Positions 12,542 to 20,812 of a stretch of 27,586 nucleotides of DNA are shown in pieces. Made by a program: the position numbers and the translations under genes. Numbering within the stretch: position 1 is the first letter of the stretch; each line of letters starts with the position of its first letter. The DNA lies in the IMG/VR virus record IMGVR_UViG_3300028654_000060, positions 1 to 27,586 of that record. The stretch is one strand, 5' to 3'. Below the pieces are notes generated by a model. It saw nothing but the letters and a program-made list of their open reading frames with translations. It did no database searches and was not told the DNA's origin. The DNA is from a virus.

Positions 12542-14524
12542 TTACCCCGGCAGTTTCTTCAAGATGCGTTCTTCAAATGACCCGTCGGCTCGCTGCACTC
12601 TGAACTTGTTTTTACCGGCAGAGAGACTTAACTTGCCTGCAGCGACAAGTGCTTTGATGTCTTCTGACGTCTTGACCAGCGGTGCTTCGCTTTCTGGTGC
12701 AAGCTTATTCTCTACAGGGGCTGCAGCAGGGGCAGGCGTCGATTCTGGCGTTGCAGTCGCAGGAGCATTCGGTGCAAGTTGTTGCGCAACAGTCGGTGCA
12801 CCAAGTCGCTTCAGTTCTCCTGTTATCGCTTCCACATTGCGCTGATGTTGGCCCTTGTGAAAATCGTCAGTCGATTCAGTCAACGCTTTCTGTTCGGCGG
12901 CAAGTTCATCTTGCAGAAGTCGCGTCCGATCTTCCGGCTTTTCTTTCTGATTCGGGAAGCCTTGACTTGCCCCTGTGGTCGATTTCGGCAAAGCGCCTGG
13001 TTTTTCACCTGCTTTCGGGGGCGTTGTCAACTTTGTAGTTGAATTTGTTTCTTCTGACATTGACTTCGACAATTTTCTTGCCTGAGGCGACAGGAATCTA
13101 TCAAAATCTTCATCCGATTTCGCAGCGTTGGCGGTGTATTGCAAGCGCAATCCGTTCAACTGACCAACCATCAATTCTTTGTATCTATCGATCACGTCTC
13201 CTAACGCTTTAGGACTCATTGCTGCGTTAACAGATTCTGCAGCTTCTCTACGCTCTTCAACACCCCCTCCTGCACCAACAATGGCCTTGACAATCTCTTG
13301 ACCAACAATTCGTTTTACCGCATCGAAACTCTGGACTTCAGGCTCCCCGATTTCTTTTCGTATCGAATTGGTGATTTTGTTCCATGTCATCAAATCATTG
13401 TTCTTGAGCGCATCACCTGCAGATTGCAAAGTATCAAGGTGAGCAAGGCCAACGTTAAAGGACTTGACCTGATCACCTTGCTTACCGGTAGCGAATGATA
13501 ATTCGGTTTTCTTTCTTCTGTCAGCATCGATTGTGCTGAAGTTTGGATTGTACTGGTTGACATATTGCACGACAGCTTGCCGATCAGCACCCCGTACACC
13601 CATCGAAGCGAATGTCTCTCGGCCTTCTGATATTGCTTTTATTGTCGCTGCAATGCTCGGATCAAGCTTTGCCAAAAACTCGTCACCATGCAGACCCTGA
13701 AGTTCCTTAGGAACAGCAGCTTGAAAACCGCCGCCACCCGCCACACCTTTTACCGCAGTGATCTTAGCTAATTCTTTATCCCGTATTTCTATCGTGATCA
13801 ACCCGTCTTCATATGCTTGGTTTATAGCTTTGATCTTCGCAAGGTCAGAACTTTCTGCTTTTTGCTCGGCACCTGCTGTGTAATACTTCTCTTGCGCCGC
13901 CTTCGTTCTGAGTTCTTGAGCTTCTTTTGCAAGACCACGACTGTATTCGGTTCCTTGAAACGTCGCCTCCATTTGTTTCGGATCCATCGCTTTATACTTT
14001 TCGAGCAAAGGTCCGATATTCGGATTGTCTTTACCCATTTCAGAAATCATCTTGAACTGAGCTTCTTTTGCAGCATTAAAATGTTCAAGTGCGGCAGGTT
14101 CACCAATCTTTGCAGCCTCTTGTTTGAACACGTCTAGCGGTGCTCGCAGCACCTGAGAAATTGTGTCTTGCGTCTTTATTAACCTGTTAAAAGGTTCATC
14201 TGCCAATCTAGACATTTGATCCACAACTTTTGCTTTGCGGTCTTCTGCCCCTTCCACATGTTTAGTTAGCTTTTCTAAGCCTTCAGGAGAGAGTTTGCCT
14301 TGCAATGCCTGAGTTGCTTTATTCAGTCCGTCGGGCGTCACCAGATCACCGCCCTGCTTTAAATAGTCTTGCATAATAGAACGATCATCCATCTGCGCCT
14401 GTTGCAATGTGTCAGTACGCCCTGCTTCAGCAAGTGCATAACGATTCTTTTCGTTCTGAACAAAGTCGACGGGAGGCTTCGTATCGACATTCAATGCAAT
14501 CATGGGCTGTTGTTCGACAGACAT
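12542..14524 (-). CDS. Internal virion / ejection-type protein, 660 aa
   Basis: ATG 14524 follows AAGGAA. The protein is polar and mainly helical: residues 30-250 are coiled-coil rich (AQMDDRSIMQDYLKQGGD, EKLTKHVEGAEDRKAK). Residues about 330-480 carry a pattern I recall from podophage virion proteins: FNVGLAHLDTLQSAGDALKNN, then FDAVKRIVGQEIVKAIVG, AGGGVEERREAAE and a helix ending QLNGLRLQYTA. The rest is Pro/Ala-rich (APATATPESTPAPAAAP) with a final beta segment (KNKFRVQRADGSFEERIL). It sits between two other putative ejection proteins and most likely travels inside the capsid. Function by position and pattern only. Confidence 0.65.
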   Translation of the reverse strand: MSVEQQPMIALNVDTKPPVDFVQNEKNRYALAEAGRTDTLQQAQMDDRSIMQDYLKQGGDLVTPDGLNKATQALQGKLSPEGLEKLTKHVEGAEDRKAKVVDQMSRLADEPFNRLIKTQDTISQVLRAPLDVFKQEAAKIGEPAALEHFNAAKEAQFKMISEMGKDNPNIGPLLEKYKAMDPKQMEATFQGTEYSRGLAKEAQELRTKAAQEKYYTAGAEQKAESSDLAKIKAINQAYEDGLITIEIRDKELAKITAVKGVAGGGGFQAAVPKELQGLHGDEFLAKLDPSIAATIKAISEGRETFASMGVRGADRQAVVQYVNQYNPNFSTIDADRRKKTELSFATGKQGDQVKSFNVGLAHLDTLQSAGDALKNNDLMTWNKITNSIRKEIGEPEVQSFDAVKRIVGQEIVKAIVGAGGGVEERREAAESVNAAMSPKALGDVIDRYKELMVGQLNGLRLQYTANAAKSDEDFDRFLSPQARKLSKSMSEETNSTTKLTTPPKAGEKPGALPKSTTGASQGFPNQKEKPEDRTRLLQDELAAEQKALTESTDDFHKGQHQRNVEAITGELKRLGAPTVAQQLAPNAPATATPESTPAPAAAPVENKLAPESEAPLVKTSEDIKALVAAGKLSLSAGKNKFRVQRADGSFEERILKKLPG

Positions 14525-14533
14525 GGCTGTTCC

Positions 14534-15571
14534 TTAATTGAAGATTGAAGCAAGCGAATTCATGATTGCAGGACTCGATGCAACGGTATTTATTGCACCA
14601 CCAATGCCTGCAACCGTCGCATTGCCTGCAGCGACTTGACCTGCTGCCGTCGCATTTCCCGCCCCCACAGTGAGCGGTATTTGTTGAGTGTTATAGTTCT
14701 GTCCTGCCGTCTGAGTCTGATTCGTTGCCGTCTGACCATACCCTGCAAGTGATTCAATAGGTTGCAAAGCAGAAGCATTGCTTGCTTGATACTGATTGAA
14801 TGCCTGATTCTCATATTGAGCAGCAAGATTACCGGCAAGCGTACCTGCGCCTTGAATCGTATTGCTCGAAAGATTTTGACCGCCCGCCGCAGCTTGATTC
14901 TTCATCGCGGCAAGAGATTCGTCTTTTGCAAACTGATACGTTGGATTGACAGCGGAGTTCTGCATATCAGCAAGGCTGAATGCGCGATTGAACTGACCAC
15001 CAGGTTCAGTGCCTGTTTCAAGTTGCGACAAAGCATTCTCACCTGCCGCAACCCAAGGCGCTTGCAAAGCTTGCTGCTTGTCGTAAATAGCAAGATTCTC
15101 ATTGCCTGCTTTAGCATCTGCCGCTGCCATTGTTGCTGATGCTTTACGAGCAGTGTTGGCTTGCATCATTCCTGTCGCAAGCTTCGAACCTGCTTGTACC
15201 GTTGGTGATACCCACGAAGGAAGACCAGAAGCGGAGGCTGCGGCTGCTGCGTTTAAGTCTCCGGCAGCTTGACCAGACGCTGCATAGCCGGTTCCTGTAC
15301 CTGCTGCATTTCCTGCACCATAAGCTTGCGCATCGAGCGCGGCAGTATCGGCAATCGTGCCACCAGCAGCGTCCACCGCCGGTGCTCCAAGTTCGTATGC
15401 TGCAGCAGTAGCTGCATCAGCACCCGCTCCAAGGGCTGCGCCCCCTGCCGCATCAGCAGCAACAGCACCCCCAACGACATCGCCTGCCACTGTACCTATC
15501 ACCGCATCGGCACCAAGCCCCATTGCAGCGTCTGAGGCTAAGGCTAAGCCCATCACATCGGGTCCTGACAT
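14534..15571 (-). CDS. DNA-transfer-type ejection protein, Ala/Gly-rich, 345 aa
   Basis: The first 115 residues are almost all Ala, Gly, Asp and Thr (GLALASDAAMGLGADAVIG), a low-complexity, probably membrane-active region. The middle (about 170-290) follows a pattern seen in phage DNA-transfer proteins: LQAPWVAAGENALSQLETG, NPTYQFAKDESLAAMKNQAAAGG, NLSSNTIQGAGTLAGNLAAQYE, FNQYQASNASALQPIESLAGYGQ. The end is again small-residue rich. This is the first of three consecutive putative ejection genes; P22 gp7 occupies the equivalent slot. ATG 15571 follows AGGAGA. Confidence 0.7.
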   Translation of the reverse strand: MSGPDVMGLALASDAAMGLGADAVIGTVAGDVVGGAVAADAAGGAALGAGADAATAAAYELGAPAVDAAGGTIADTAALDAQAYGAGNAAGTGTGYAASGQAAGDLNAAAAASASGLPSWVSPTVQAGSKLATGMMQANTARKASATMAAADAKAGNENLAIYDKQQALQAPWVAAGENALSQLETGTEPGGQFNRAFSLADMQNSAVNPTYQFAKDESLAAMKNQAAAGGQNLSSNTIQGAGTLAGNLAAQYENQAFNQYQASNASALQPIESLAGYGQTATNQTQTAGQNYNTQQIPLTVGAGNATAAGQVAAGNATVAGIGGAINTVASSPAIMNSLASIFN

Positions 15572-15572
15572 A

Positions 15573-16478
15573 TCATTCTCCTGTAACTGTAATGTCGTTC
15601 ATGTAACGATGCGACATCAACTTTTCAACTTCATCTGTGAACTGAGGCTCAACTTCCTCAACCGTTTTTGCATCAGTTGCAAACTGCATAGTGATCCAAG
15701 TATCTTCGTGCGCGTAATAACCCAGTTTCCTCTTCGCACTTACAGGAATGATGTGTGACCCTGTATAGCGAGTTTCATGTGTTCCCACAGAAACCGTAAC
15801 GTCTCCGTTAATCGTCACAAGGGTTCCGCACTTCACCAGGACACTTGTCATGATTGTGTTCTTAAAAATGCAGATCGTCCTTGTGTAAATCCCCGCATGA
15901 AAAAGATGAAACGTCTTCAGAGGAAGCTGCGGAAGTTCGCCTATCTTCGTGCTGTATTCTCTAACTTTAGAGATCGCGGTGTCGCTCATTGCAGGAAGCG
16001 CTTCTTTCGTAACAGTCAATTCCGAAGTCTTGACTGGCGTAAAGAACACCTTGTTCTTTGGTTCGAATGCAGGGTCGTGAGAAAGCACCTTTTCTAAAGC
16101 GCTTCCTATAGGCGCACTCACAAACAAGCCCTCTGCGCCTTTCTGCGCAGCAAATTCTTTTCCCAAGGCCAAAAGTTTTTTCCCTGTACCTTGACGCCTG
16201 AATTCTCTGAGAACAAAAAACGATTCCGTCGAAGACACGCATTGACTATAATGCGGCAAATTGCCCGCAATAACTGCGATCAATCCAACCAGTTTTCCAT
16301 CTGAGAACGCTCCTGCCACTTTGAGCACTCCCATCTTTTCAAGTTTTTTGTATTGCTCATAATCCGCTTTCGGAGGAGGCATGCCCTGCATGGCCGATTC
16401 TTCTGCATACCTTGCCAGCAACGCTGAACAGTTTGCGTTTTCAAATATTTCATTGGCAGAAGCTGCACGAATTTCCAT
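15573..16478 (-). CDS. GNAT acetyltransferase domain fused to a C-terminal beta-rich domain, 301 aa
   Basis: ATG 16478 overlaps the previous TAA by one base, with GGGGAA upstream; the longer frame lies in the upstream gene. Residues 1-150 look like a GNAT N-acetyltransferase: strand with LVGLIAVIAG, the beta4 strand STESFFVLREF, and the acetyl-CoA loop RRQGTGKKLL (94-103). Residues about 183-285 are a separate beta-rich domain (LKTFHLFHAGIYTRTICIF, LVTINGDVTVSVGTH, AHEDTWITMQFATD) of cupin-like strand pattern, with EEVEPQFTDE after it. Such beta domains occur alone in related phages next to tail genes, so this may be an acetyltransferase attached to a virion component. Substrate unknown. Confidence 0.7.
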   Translation of the reverse strand: MEIRAASANEIFENANCSALLARYAEESAMQGMPPPKADYEQYKKLEKMGVLKVAGAFSDGKLVGLIAVIAGNLPHYSQCVSSTESFFVLREFRRQGTGKKLLALGKEFAAQKGAEGLFVSAPIGSALEKVLSHDPAFEPKNKVFFTPVKTSELTVTKEALPAMSDTAISKVREYSTKIGELPQLPLKTFHLFHAGIYTRTICIFKNTIMTSVLVKCGTLVTINGDVTVSVGTHETRYTGSHIIPVSAKRKLGYYAHEDTWITMQFATDAKTVEEVEPQFTDEVEKLMSHRYMNDITVTGE

Positions 16479-16774
16479 TAATTCCCCGTCAAACAACGAC
16501 ACGCAACCCAAGTTCCTGGCGTTCCAGAGGCAACACAACTCCACCCGATGATTACATACTTGCTACCTCCACTGCCCGCTTCACTCGGCGCACTATTGCG
16601 CACAAAGTTCCCTTGTGCCCAAGTTCCGCTCGTCGGTACTGTCGTGTCAAATGCTTCGTAACTTCCAAAGAACTGCGCGAGCAGGCTAAACCAGCGTTGC
16701 CACGCTTGCGACAACCCTTTGTCGTCATCGACTGCAGTCTGCAGCGGCGCACCGCTAAGATTGCTGCTGGCCAC
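16478..16774 (-). CDS. Small tail-type protein, 98 aa
   Basis: The start is GTG 16774, overlapping the gp10-like gene by 20 bases, with AAGGGAAG upstream. The N-terminus has DDDKGLSQAWQRWFSLLAQFF, a helix seen at the start of small phage structural proteins. The second half (SGTWAQGNFVRNSAPSEAGS ... GWSCVASGTPGTWVACRC) matches a small beta module common in phage tail spikes and fibres (GxWxxGDxVxNxxP ... GWVCVTAGTPGTW). It may be a tail adaptor or needle-associated part. Its TAA overlaps the GNAT start. Role inferred from the module and from position. Confidence 0.7.
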   Translation of the reverse strand: MASSNLSGAPLQTAVDDDKGLSQAWQRWFSLLAQFFGSYEAFDTTVPTSGTWAQGNFVRNSAPSEAGSGGSKYVIIGWSCVASGTPGTWVACRCLTGN

Positions 16775-18248
16775 TTGTCTTCCCTTCTTGCCCTCGCGGT
16801 GTGATCGAACCGCGCAACACTGTGAACTTGACGGGATCAGTCATCGTGAATTGAAAAACGAAGTCGCGTGACATGCCCAATCGACGCCAAATCACTCTTG
16901 GCGTTGCGTAGTGCCCTACTTTTCCTATTTTCACCCAACGCTCAGTGCCAAACGTGCGACCACCATCTTTCGACACTTGCAGCATGATCTGCGGATCAGA
17001 ACCTCGCCCCGTTTGCAAACCCACGCCTGTTTCCATATCAAGAAACAGTTCGTCAATCCCGATCTCGTTGCCTTCAAAGTGGACATGTCGTGACACAACT
17101 TGGCGCTTAATCGGCGTTCCGTTGTCTGTTAGCGCATTTGCATCGAGAACGTATAACCCACCCGATGTTGAGTCAGCGATGACATTCTTTGAATTAAACG
17201 CGATGCCTATGTTTGCAATGTGACGCGCCTGCAATTCTAATCCTGTCTGAACTTCTTGCCAGATGTTCGTCAGCGAGTCATACAAGAAAGACCGATTCGC
17301 TGTCGGGAAATTAAGTTGATACATCGGATGCCCGGCGACAATGTAAGTCAGAGAAGTGGCATCTTTCCAGACAGCAAACGAAGTGATGATGTCTTCAATG
17401 TCAGACGTTGATACACGAGTCGGGGTATAGCCTTGCAACATCATCACCTGCAATGTGCCTTGCGGATTCTGACCCAAAAAGATCATCGTGTTATTCAAAG
17501 GCTGACGACTGTTGACTGCTGCCAATCCCCACGTTTGCGTTGCGCCGTTGACGCGAGCAAACGGATTCGGAGCAGAACCGACATCCTGCCAATATTCGAT
17601 GCTACCTGCGCCCCACAGAACAATGACGCCGTTCAAGACGTCGATTGCAACAAGCTGATAGGAACTGTTTTCTTTTGTCATGTAAGTCGGCAAAGAACTG
17701 ACATTCGTCCAGTTCGTCAAATCATATTGTTCGCAAACATATGCTTGTCGAGTATTGACCTTATTCGCAATACAACGCCCGTCAAGAAATGCAAGACTCG
17801 TCGCACCTGCAGGAAAGTTCGCATCGACTACGGCACCAAACGACCCTGCCGCATTCAATGCTGTTTGCTTATAAACGCCTGTCACCAACGTGTAGACATA
17901 AAGTGTATTGCCATCGACAATGCCTAGCTGCACTCCGTTATCAGTTACATCAACAAATGGCGAAGAACTAACCGCTATTGTGCCAAGCGACGTGACTGTT
18001 CCACCAGAAGTTACTGAATAAAGAATCAAGCCACTGACAACATAAAGCAAATTCCCAACAACTTGCCAACCGCGTATTGGTCCTGTCGGTAACACATAGG
18101 CCAATACTGAGCCTGGCGTACCTCGCAATATCGCCGTGTTCTTGTCCTGATCTTTGCGCACGTCATAGAAGCAATTCAACCTACGCTGTCGAGAGACAGT
18201 AGGAGAATACGCATTTATCCCTTCACCGAAGAGGGGAACAGGTTTCAC
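16755..18248 (-). CDS. P22 gp10-like packaged-DNA-stabilisation protein (tail hub), 497 aa
   Basis: GTG 18248 overlaps the gp4-like stop (GTGA), with GGGAGG upstream. The start MKPVPLFGEGINAYSPTVS and NCFYDVRKDQD, followed by TAILRGTPG, is typical of P22 gp10 relatives, as are the repeated beta blades along the chain (NLLYVVSGLILYSV, FLDGRCIA, FLGQNPQGTLQVMMLQG, WQEVQTGLELQARHI) and the conserved end LDMETGVGLQTG ... QVSKDGGRTFG ... RRLGMSRDFVFQF. In P22, gp10 binds gp4 below the portal and helps to close the head and attach the tail. Length is close to P22 gp10 (472 aa). Confidence 0.88.
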   Translation of the reverse strand: MKPVPLFGEGINAYSPTVSRQRRLNCFYDVRKDQDKNTAILRGTPGSVLAYVLPTGPIRGWQVVGNLLYVVSGLILYSVTSGGTVTSLGTIAVSSSPFVDVTDNGVQLGIVDGNTLYVYTLVTGVYKQTALNAAGSFGAVVDANFPAGATSLAFLDGRCIANKVNTRQAYVCEQYDLTNWTNVSSLPTYMTKENSSYQLVAIDVLNGVIVLWGAGSIEYWQDVGSAPNPFARVNGATQTWGLAAVNSRQPLNNTMIFLGQNPQGTLQVMMLQGYTPTRVSTSDIEDIITSFAVWKDATSLTYIVAGHPMYQLNFPTANRSFLYDSLTNIWQEVQTGLELQARHIANIGIAFNSKNVIADSTSGGLYVLDANALTDNGTPIKRQVVSRHVHFEGNEIGIDELFLDMETGVGLQTGRGSDPQIMLQVSKDGGRTFGTERWVKIGKVGHYATPRVIWRRLGMSRDFVFQFTMTDPVKFTVLRGSITPRGQEGKTSGQQQS

Positions 18249-19225
18249 TCTTCGCCTCCCGTTTGGAAGTACATCGAACTGCGCTCAGGGTCTTTGTGCC
18301 CTGCAATGCTCAACGCCATTGCATGCGCCGATTCAAGATTTGCTGTCCACGGTGCGTTGAACATCGGTGCAATGATCTTTGCAAGACCAAATGACAACGC
18401 CAAGAACCACTCTTGCGGATAATCAAAGTTGTCAGCAGGATTCACTATGTCCTGCACCGCTTCAAGATAGGTCAGCGACAAATACTTAGTCGTATCATTC
18501 GCCGCGCCGCAGTCTGTGAACAAGTTGCTGTTACCCAACTGAAACTCATAATAGATTGCCGTCGGATCAGAGATATTCGTCGGATCGGCTTTGTTCGGCA
18601 AGAAGTCGTATTCTTGCACCGTCATAATCTTCAACGGCGTGTCACTATTATTCGAGTCACGCAGCGTTGCCGTTTCAACCGTCAGAGGTTGCGTTCCTTG
18701 CGCCTGATAGACATAGACTGTCGCGCCTACATTAGCAACTTCATCCAACGTACCTGACAATGTGACGACGTTACCGACTACGTTCGTTGCCTTGAACCAG
18801 TTGAGATCGTTAGTTCCAAGAATGATGCCGACGGTGCTTCCGAGTACCAATCCTGCCGCTGCTGCACCTGAGACTGTCACTGAACCCGCACCTATAATTG
18901 CCTTTACAGCAACAGTTGTTTGTGTGAATGAGTTCGTCCAACCTGTCCCGTTAGGTGTGGCATAACTCGTCTGACCGATAGAGTATTGACCCGTCGCGCT
19001 GCTCAAGAACAGGTAACCCCGCCTGCGCTTCCACACTTTCAAGCCGGGCGCAAAGTCTGTCTTGCCCATCCATTGTTTTACCAAACAATTCAACTTGAAG
19101 TTGCAATCGCTGACTTCTTGCGCCGTCGGGATTTCAGTGTCGTCAAGCTTGCCGATATTGAGCATTGCATCGCGGATGATCTGATCGCGATTGACTGTGA
19201 AGACGTAGGTGCCTGAAGTTGTCAT
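18245..19225 (-). CDS. P22 gp4-like head-completion / tail accessory protein, 326 aa
   Basis: The first 80 residues (VNRDQIIRDAMLNIGKLD, ELNCLVKQWMGKTDFAPG type) match the gp4 family, which attaches to the portal ring and receives gp10. A beta insertion follows (residues about 105-190: VSGAAAAGLVLGSTVGI, NDLNWFKATNVVGNVVTLSG, GATVYVYQ), then TVQEYDFLPNKADP, YYEFQLGNSNLF and a helical end (YPQEWFLALSFGLAKIIAPMF, LSIAGHKDPERSSMYF). P22 gp4 is only 166 aa; the extra beta module is the main difference. ATGA overlap with the upstream GT9 gene and GTGA overlap with gp10. Confidence 0.82.
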   Translation of the reverse strand: MTTSGTYVFTVNRDQIIRDAMLNIGKLDDTEIPTAQEVSDCNFKLNCLVKQWMGKTDFAPGLKVWKRRRGYLFLSSATGQYSIGQTSYATPNGTGWTNSFTQTTVAVKAIIGAGSVTVSGAAAAGLVLGSTVGIILGTNDLNWFKATNVVGNVVTLSGTLDEVANVGATVYVYQAQGTQPLTVETATLRDSNNSDTPLKIMTVQEYDFLPNKADPTNISDPTAIYYEFQLGNSNLFTDCGAANDTTKYLSLTYLEAVQDIVNPADNFDYPQEWFLALSFGLAKIIAPMFNAPWTANLESAHAMALSIAGHKDPERSSMYFQTGGEE

Positions 19226-20802
19226 GCTTGTTTCCTTCGTTGAGCAGTGATCTCTTGTAGCAAGCCGTCAACTACTTCCCACACATCTGCAATCTTCAAA
19301 TCAGCCATGCACTGTGCAACGCCAGAAGCCTCATCACGTTTGCAGTGATCAAAGCCGTAATGCATACAATGACAGGCAGGAACAACGTTATCGCCTCGTC
19401 CTGGACAGTGCGTATTCTTCGACCAGAGCGGATAGACACTCTTCCAGTCTCGCGTCAGATTCTCATGTGTTGAGTGTGAGAGAAAGACGACCTTAGGCAT
19501 ATCCATGCAGCAAGCGGCATTCATAACGCCAGTTTCGGGCCCAATCAACAAGTCAACTTGTTCAAGCATCGAAAACGTCGCCCTGATACCGAACTTCCCG
19601 CACGTTCTGAAAACTCGCGGTTCATTCTCCCAACCGCCTTCAAGAATCTCACACTCAGGACCGCCGACAAGCATGATGGCCGCATCAGGATAATTGACCA
19701 AGATGCTTGCCATGATGTTGTCGAGTCCTGCCCACGTCTTGTGCACTGACGAACCTGCAAGCGACCACATGACCAACGTCTTGTACTTGATCGAATCGCG
19801 CTGCTTTTTCGCCCACGATTTTTCTTCAGGCAAAGCATAAAACTTGATTTTCGGTTCATGCGGTACGTCTGCAATCTGATGCATGATCTCAACATAATTG
19901 CGATTCATCAGTGTGTGACGCGCAAGCGGCGTCCAGCCGTGTGCCGCCCTGCCTGGCAATGCGAGCAACGAGCCTTCGACTGACTCTGACAGATTGACCC
20001 ACTTGTCGAAGTGTCTCTTCTGCCAATCCCAGAAGTTACCGAGATCGCTATTCGGCACTTGATCTTTGTCGAACAGCACCATCTTGTCGATGTTCGGGTC
20101 GTGCGCAATGACATCAGAACCTGGCGGCGAAGCAAACACCGTGACGTGATAGCCTTGCTTCTTCAGCCCTGCAATCACTGTCGATGTTTGAATCATGTCG
20201 CCGAATGCGCCATAGCGAACGACGCAGCACGATTTTGCAGGCTTAGGCTTTTGATACGAGTTTGCCCGTTTTTTGCCTTCAAGCTTGCGAAAGATCATCA
20301 AGAAACTGTATTCGTCGTCTTCGTTGCGCTGCTCGTTGCGCTCCAAATCCCAACCACCGACGCGCATCATCCATTCGATGATCATCGTTTCGTTCAAATT
20401 GTGCTTGTGATCAGCATTCGCACCCGGCTCACCAATCTTCGGATACAAGTCTTCGTGCGGCAGATAAAGCACAAGCACACCGCCGAGCTTCAGCACTCGC
20501 CACCACTCTTTCAGCGCCTTGAACGGGTCGACAAGATGCTCAAGCAAGTGACTGCTGTAGACGAAGTCGAATGCCGAGTTGCCAAAAATCGACAAGTCTT
20601 CTGCAGTATTGACGCGAACATCAGGATTGAACGGGATGCCGAACAGTACGTTGTCTGTGCCATTGTCGACGCTGATGACTTGTGGCAGCACTTTGAACGA
20701 ACCTGCGCCGATGTCGAGACCTCTGCCGCGCAAATAGGGGGCAACCTCCCAAACCACTTTTTTGGACTCGGGTTTGTAAGGCTGTTCGATTTTCCAGACC
20801 AT
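19222..20802 (-). CDS. Methyltransferase-glycosyltransferase family 9 fusion, 526 aa
   Basis: Residues 25-175 are a class I SAM-dependent methyltransferase: motif I GLDIGAGS (28-35), VISVDNG, then FDFVYSSHLLEHLVDP (79-93) and WRVLKLGGVLVLYLPHED. Residues 192-455 are GT9 (ADP-heptose:LPS heptosyltransferase-like): VVRYGAFGDMIQTSTV, MWSLAGSSVHKTW (345-357), AIMLVGGPE and DLLIGPETGVMNAACCMDMP (417-436, matching DTGxMHxAAxLGxP). The C-terminus has six Cys (CPGRGDNVVPACHC, HCKRD, QCM), perhaps metal-binding. Likely cytoplasmic, using a nucleotide-activated sugar and SAM. Weak GAGAG ribosome site; ends in an ATGA overlap with the gp4-like gene. Acceptor unknown. Confidence 0.85.
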   Translation of the reverse strand: MVWKIEQPYKPESKKVVWEVAPYLRGRGLDIGAGSFKVLPQVISVDNGTDNVLFGIPFNPDVRVNTAEDLSIFGNSAFDFVYSSHLLEHLVDPFKALKEWWRVLKLGGVLVLYLPHEDLYPKIGEPGANADHKHNLNETMIIEWMMRVGGWDLERNEQRNEDDEYSFLMIFRKLEGKKRANSYQKPKPAKSCCVVRYGAFGDMIQTSTVIAGLKKQGYHVTVFASPPGSDVIAHDPNIDKMVLFDKDQVPNSDLGNFWDWQKRHFDKWVNLSESVEGSLLALPGRAAHGWTPLARHTLMNRNYVEIMHQIADVPHEPKIKFYALPEEKSWAKKQRDSIKYKTLVMWSLAGSSVHKTWAGLDNIMASILVNYPDAAIMLVGGPECEILEGGWENEPRVFRTCGKFGIRATFSMLEQVDLLIGPETGVMNAACCMDMPKVVFLSHSTHENLTRDWKSVYPLWSKNTHCPGRGDNVVPACHCMHYGFDHCKRDEASGVAQCMADLKIADVWEVVDGLLQEITAQRRKQA

Positions 20803-20812
20803 TATTTTTCTC

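Noticed and set aside
9128-16478. Thymidine or other DNA hypermodification pathway built from the ATP-grasp and GNAT genes
   Set aside because: Such pathways need a hydroxymethyl-pyrimidine synthase, a DNA kinase or PLP/radical-SAM partners, none of which is visible, and the genes are placed in the late structural operon.
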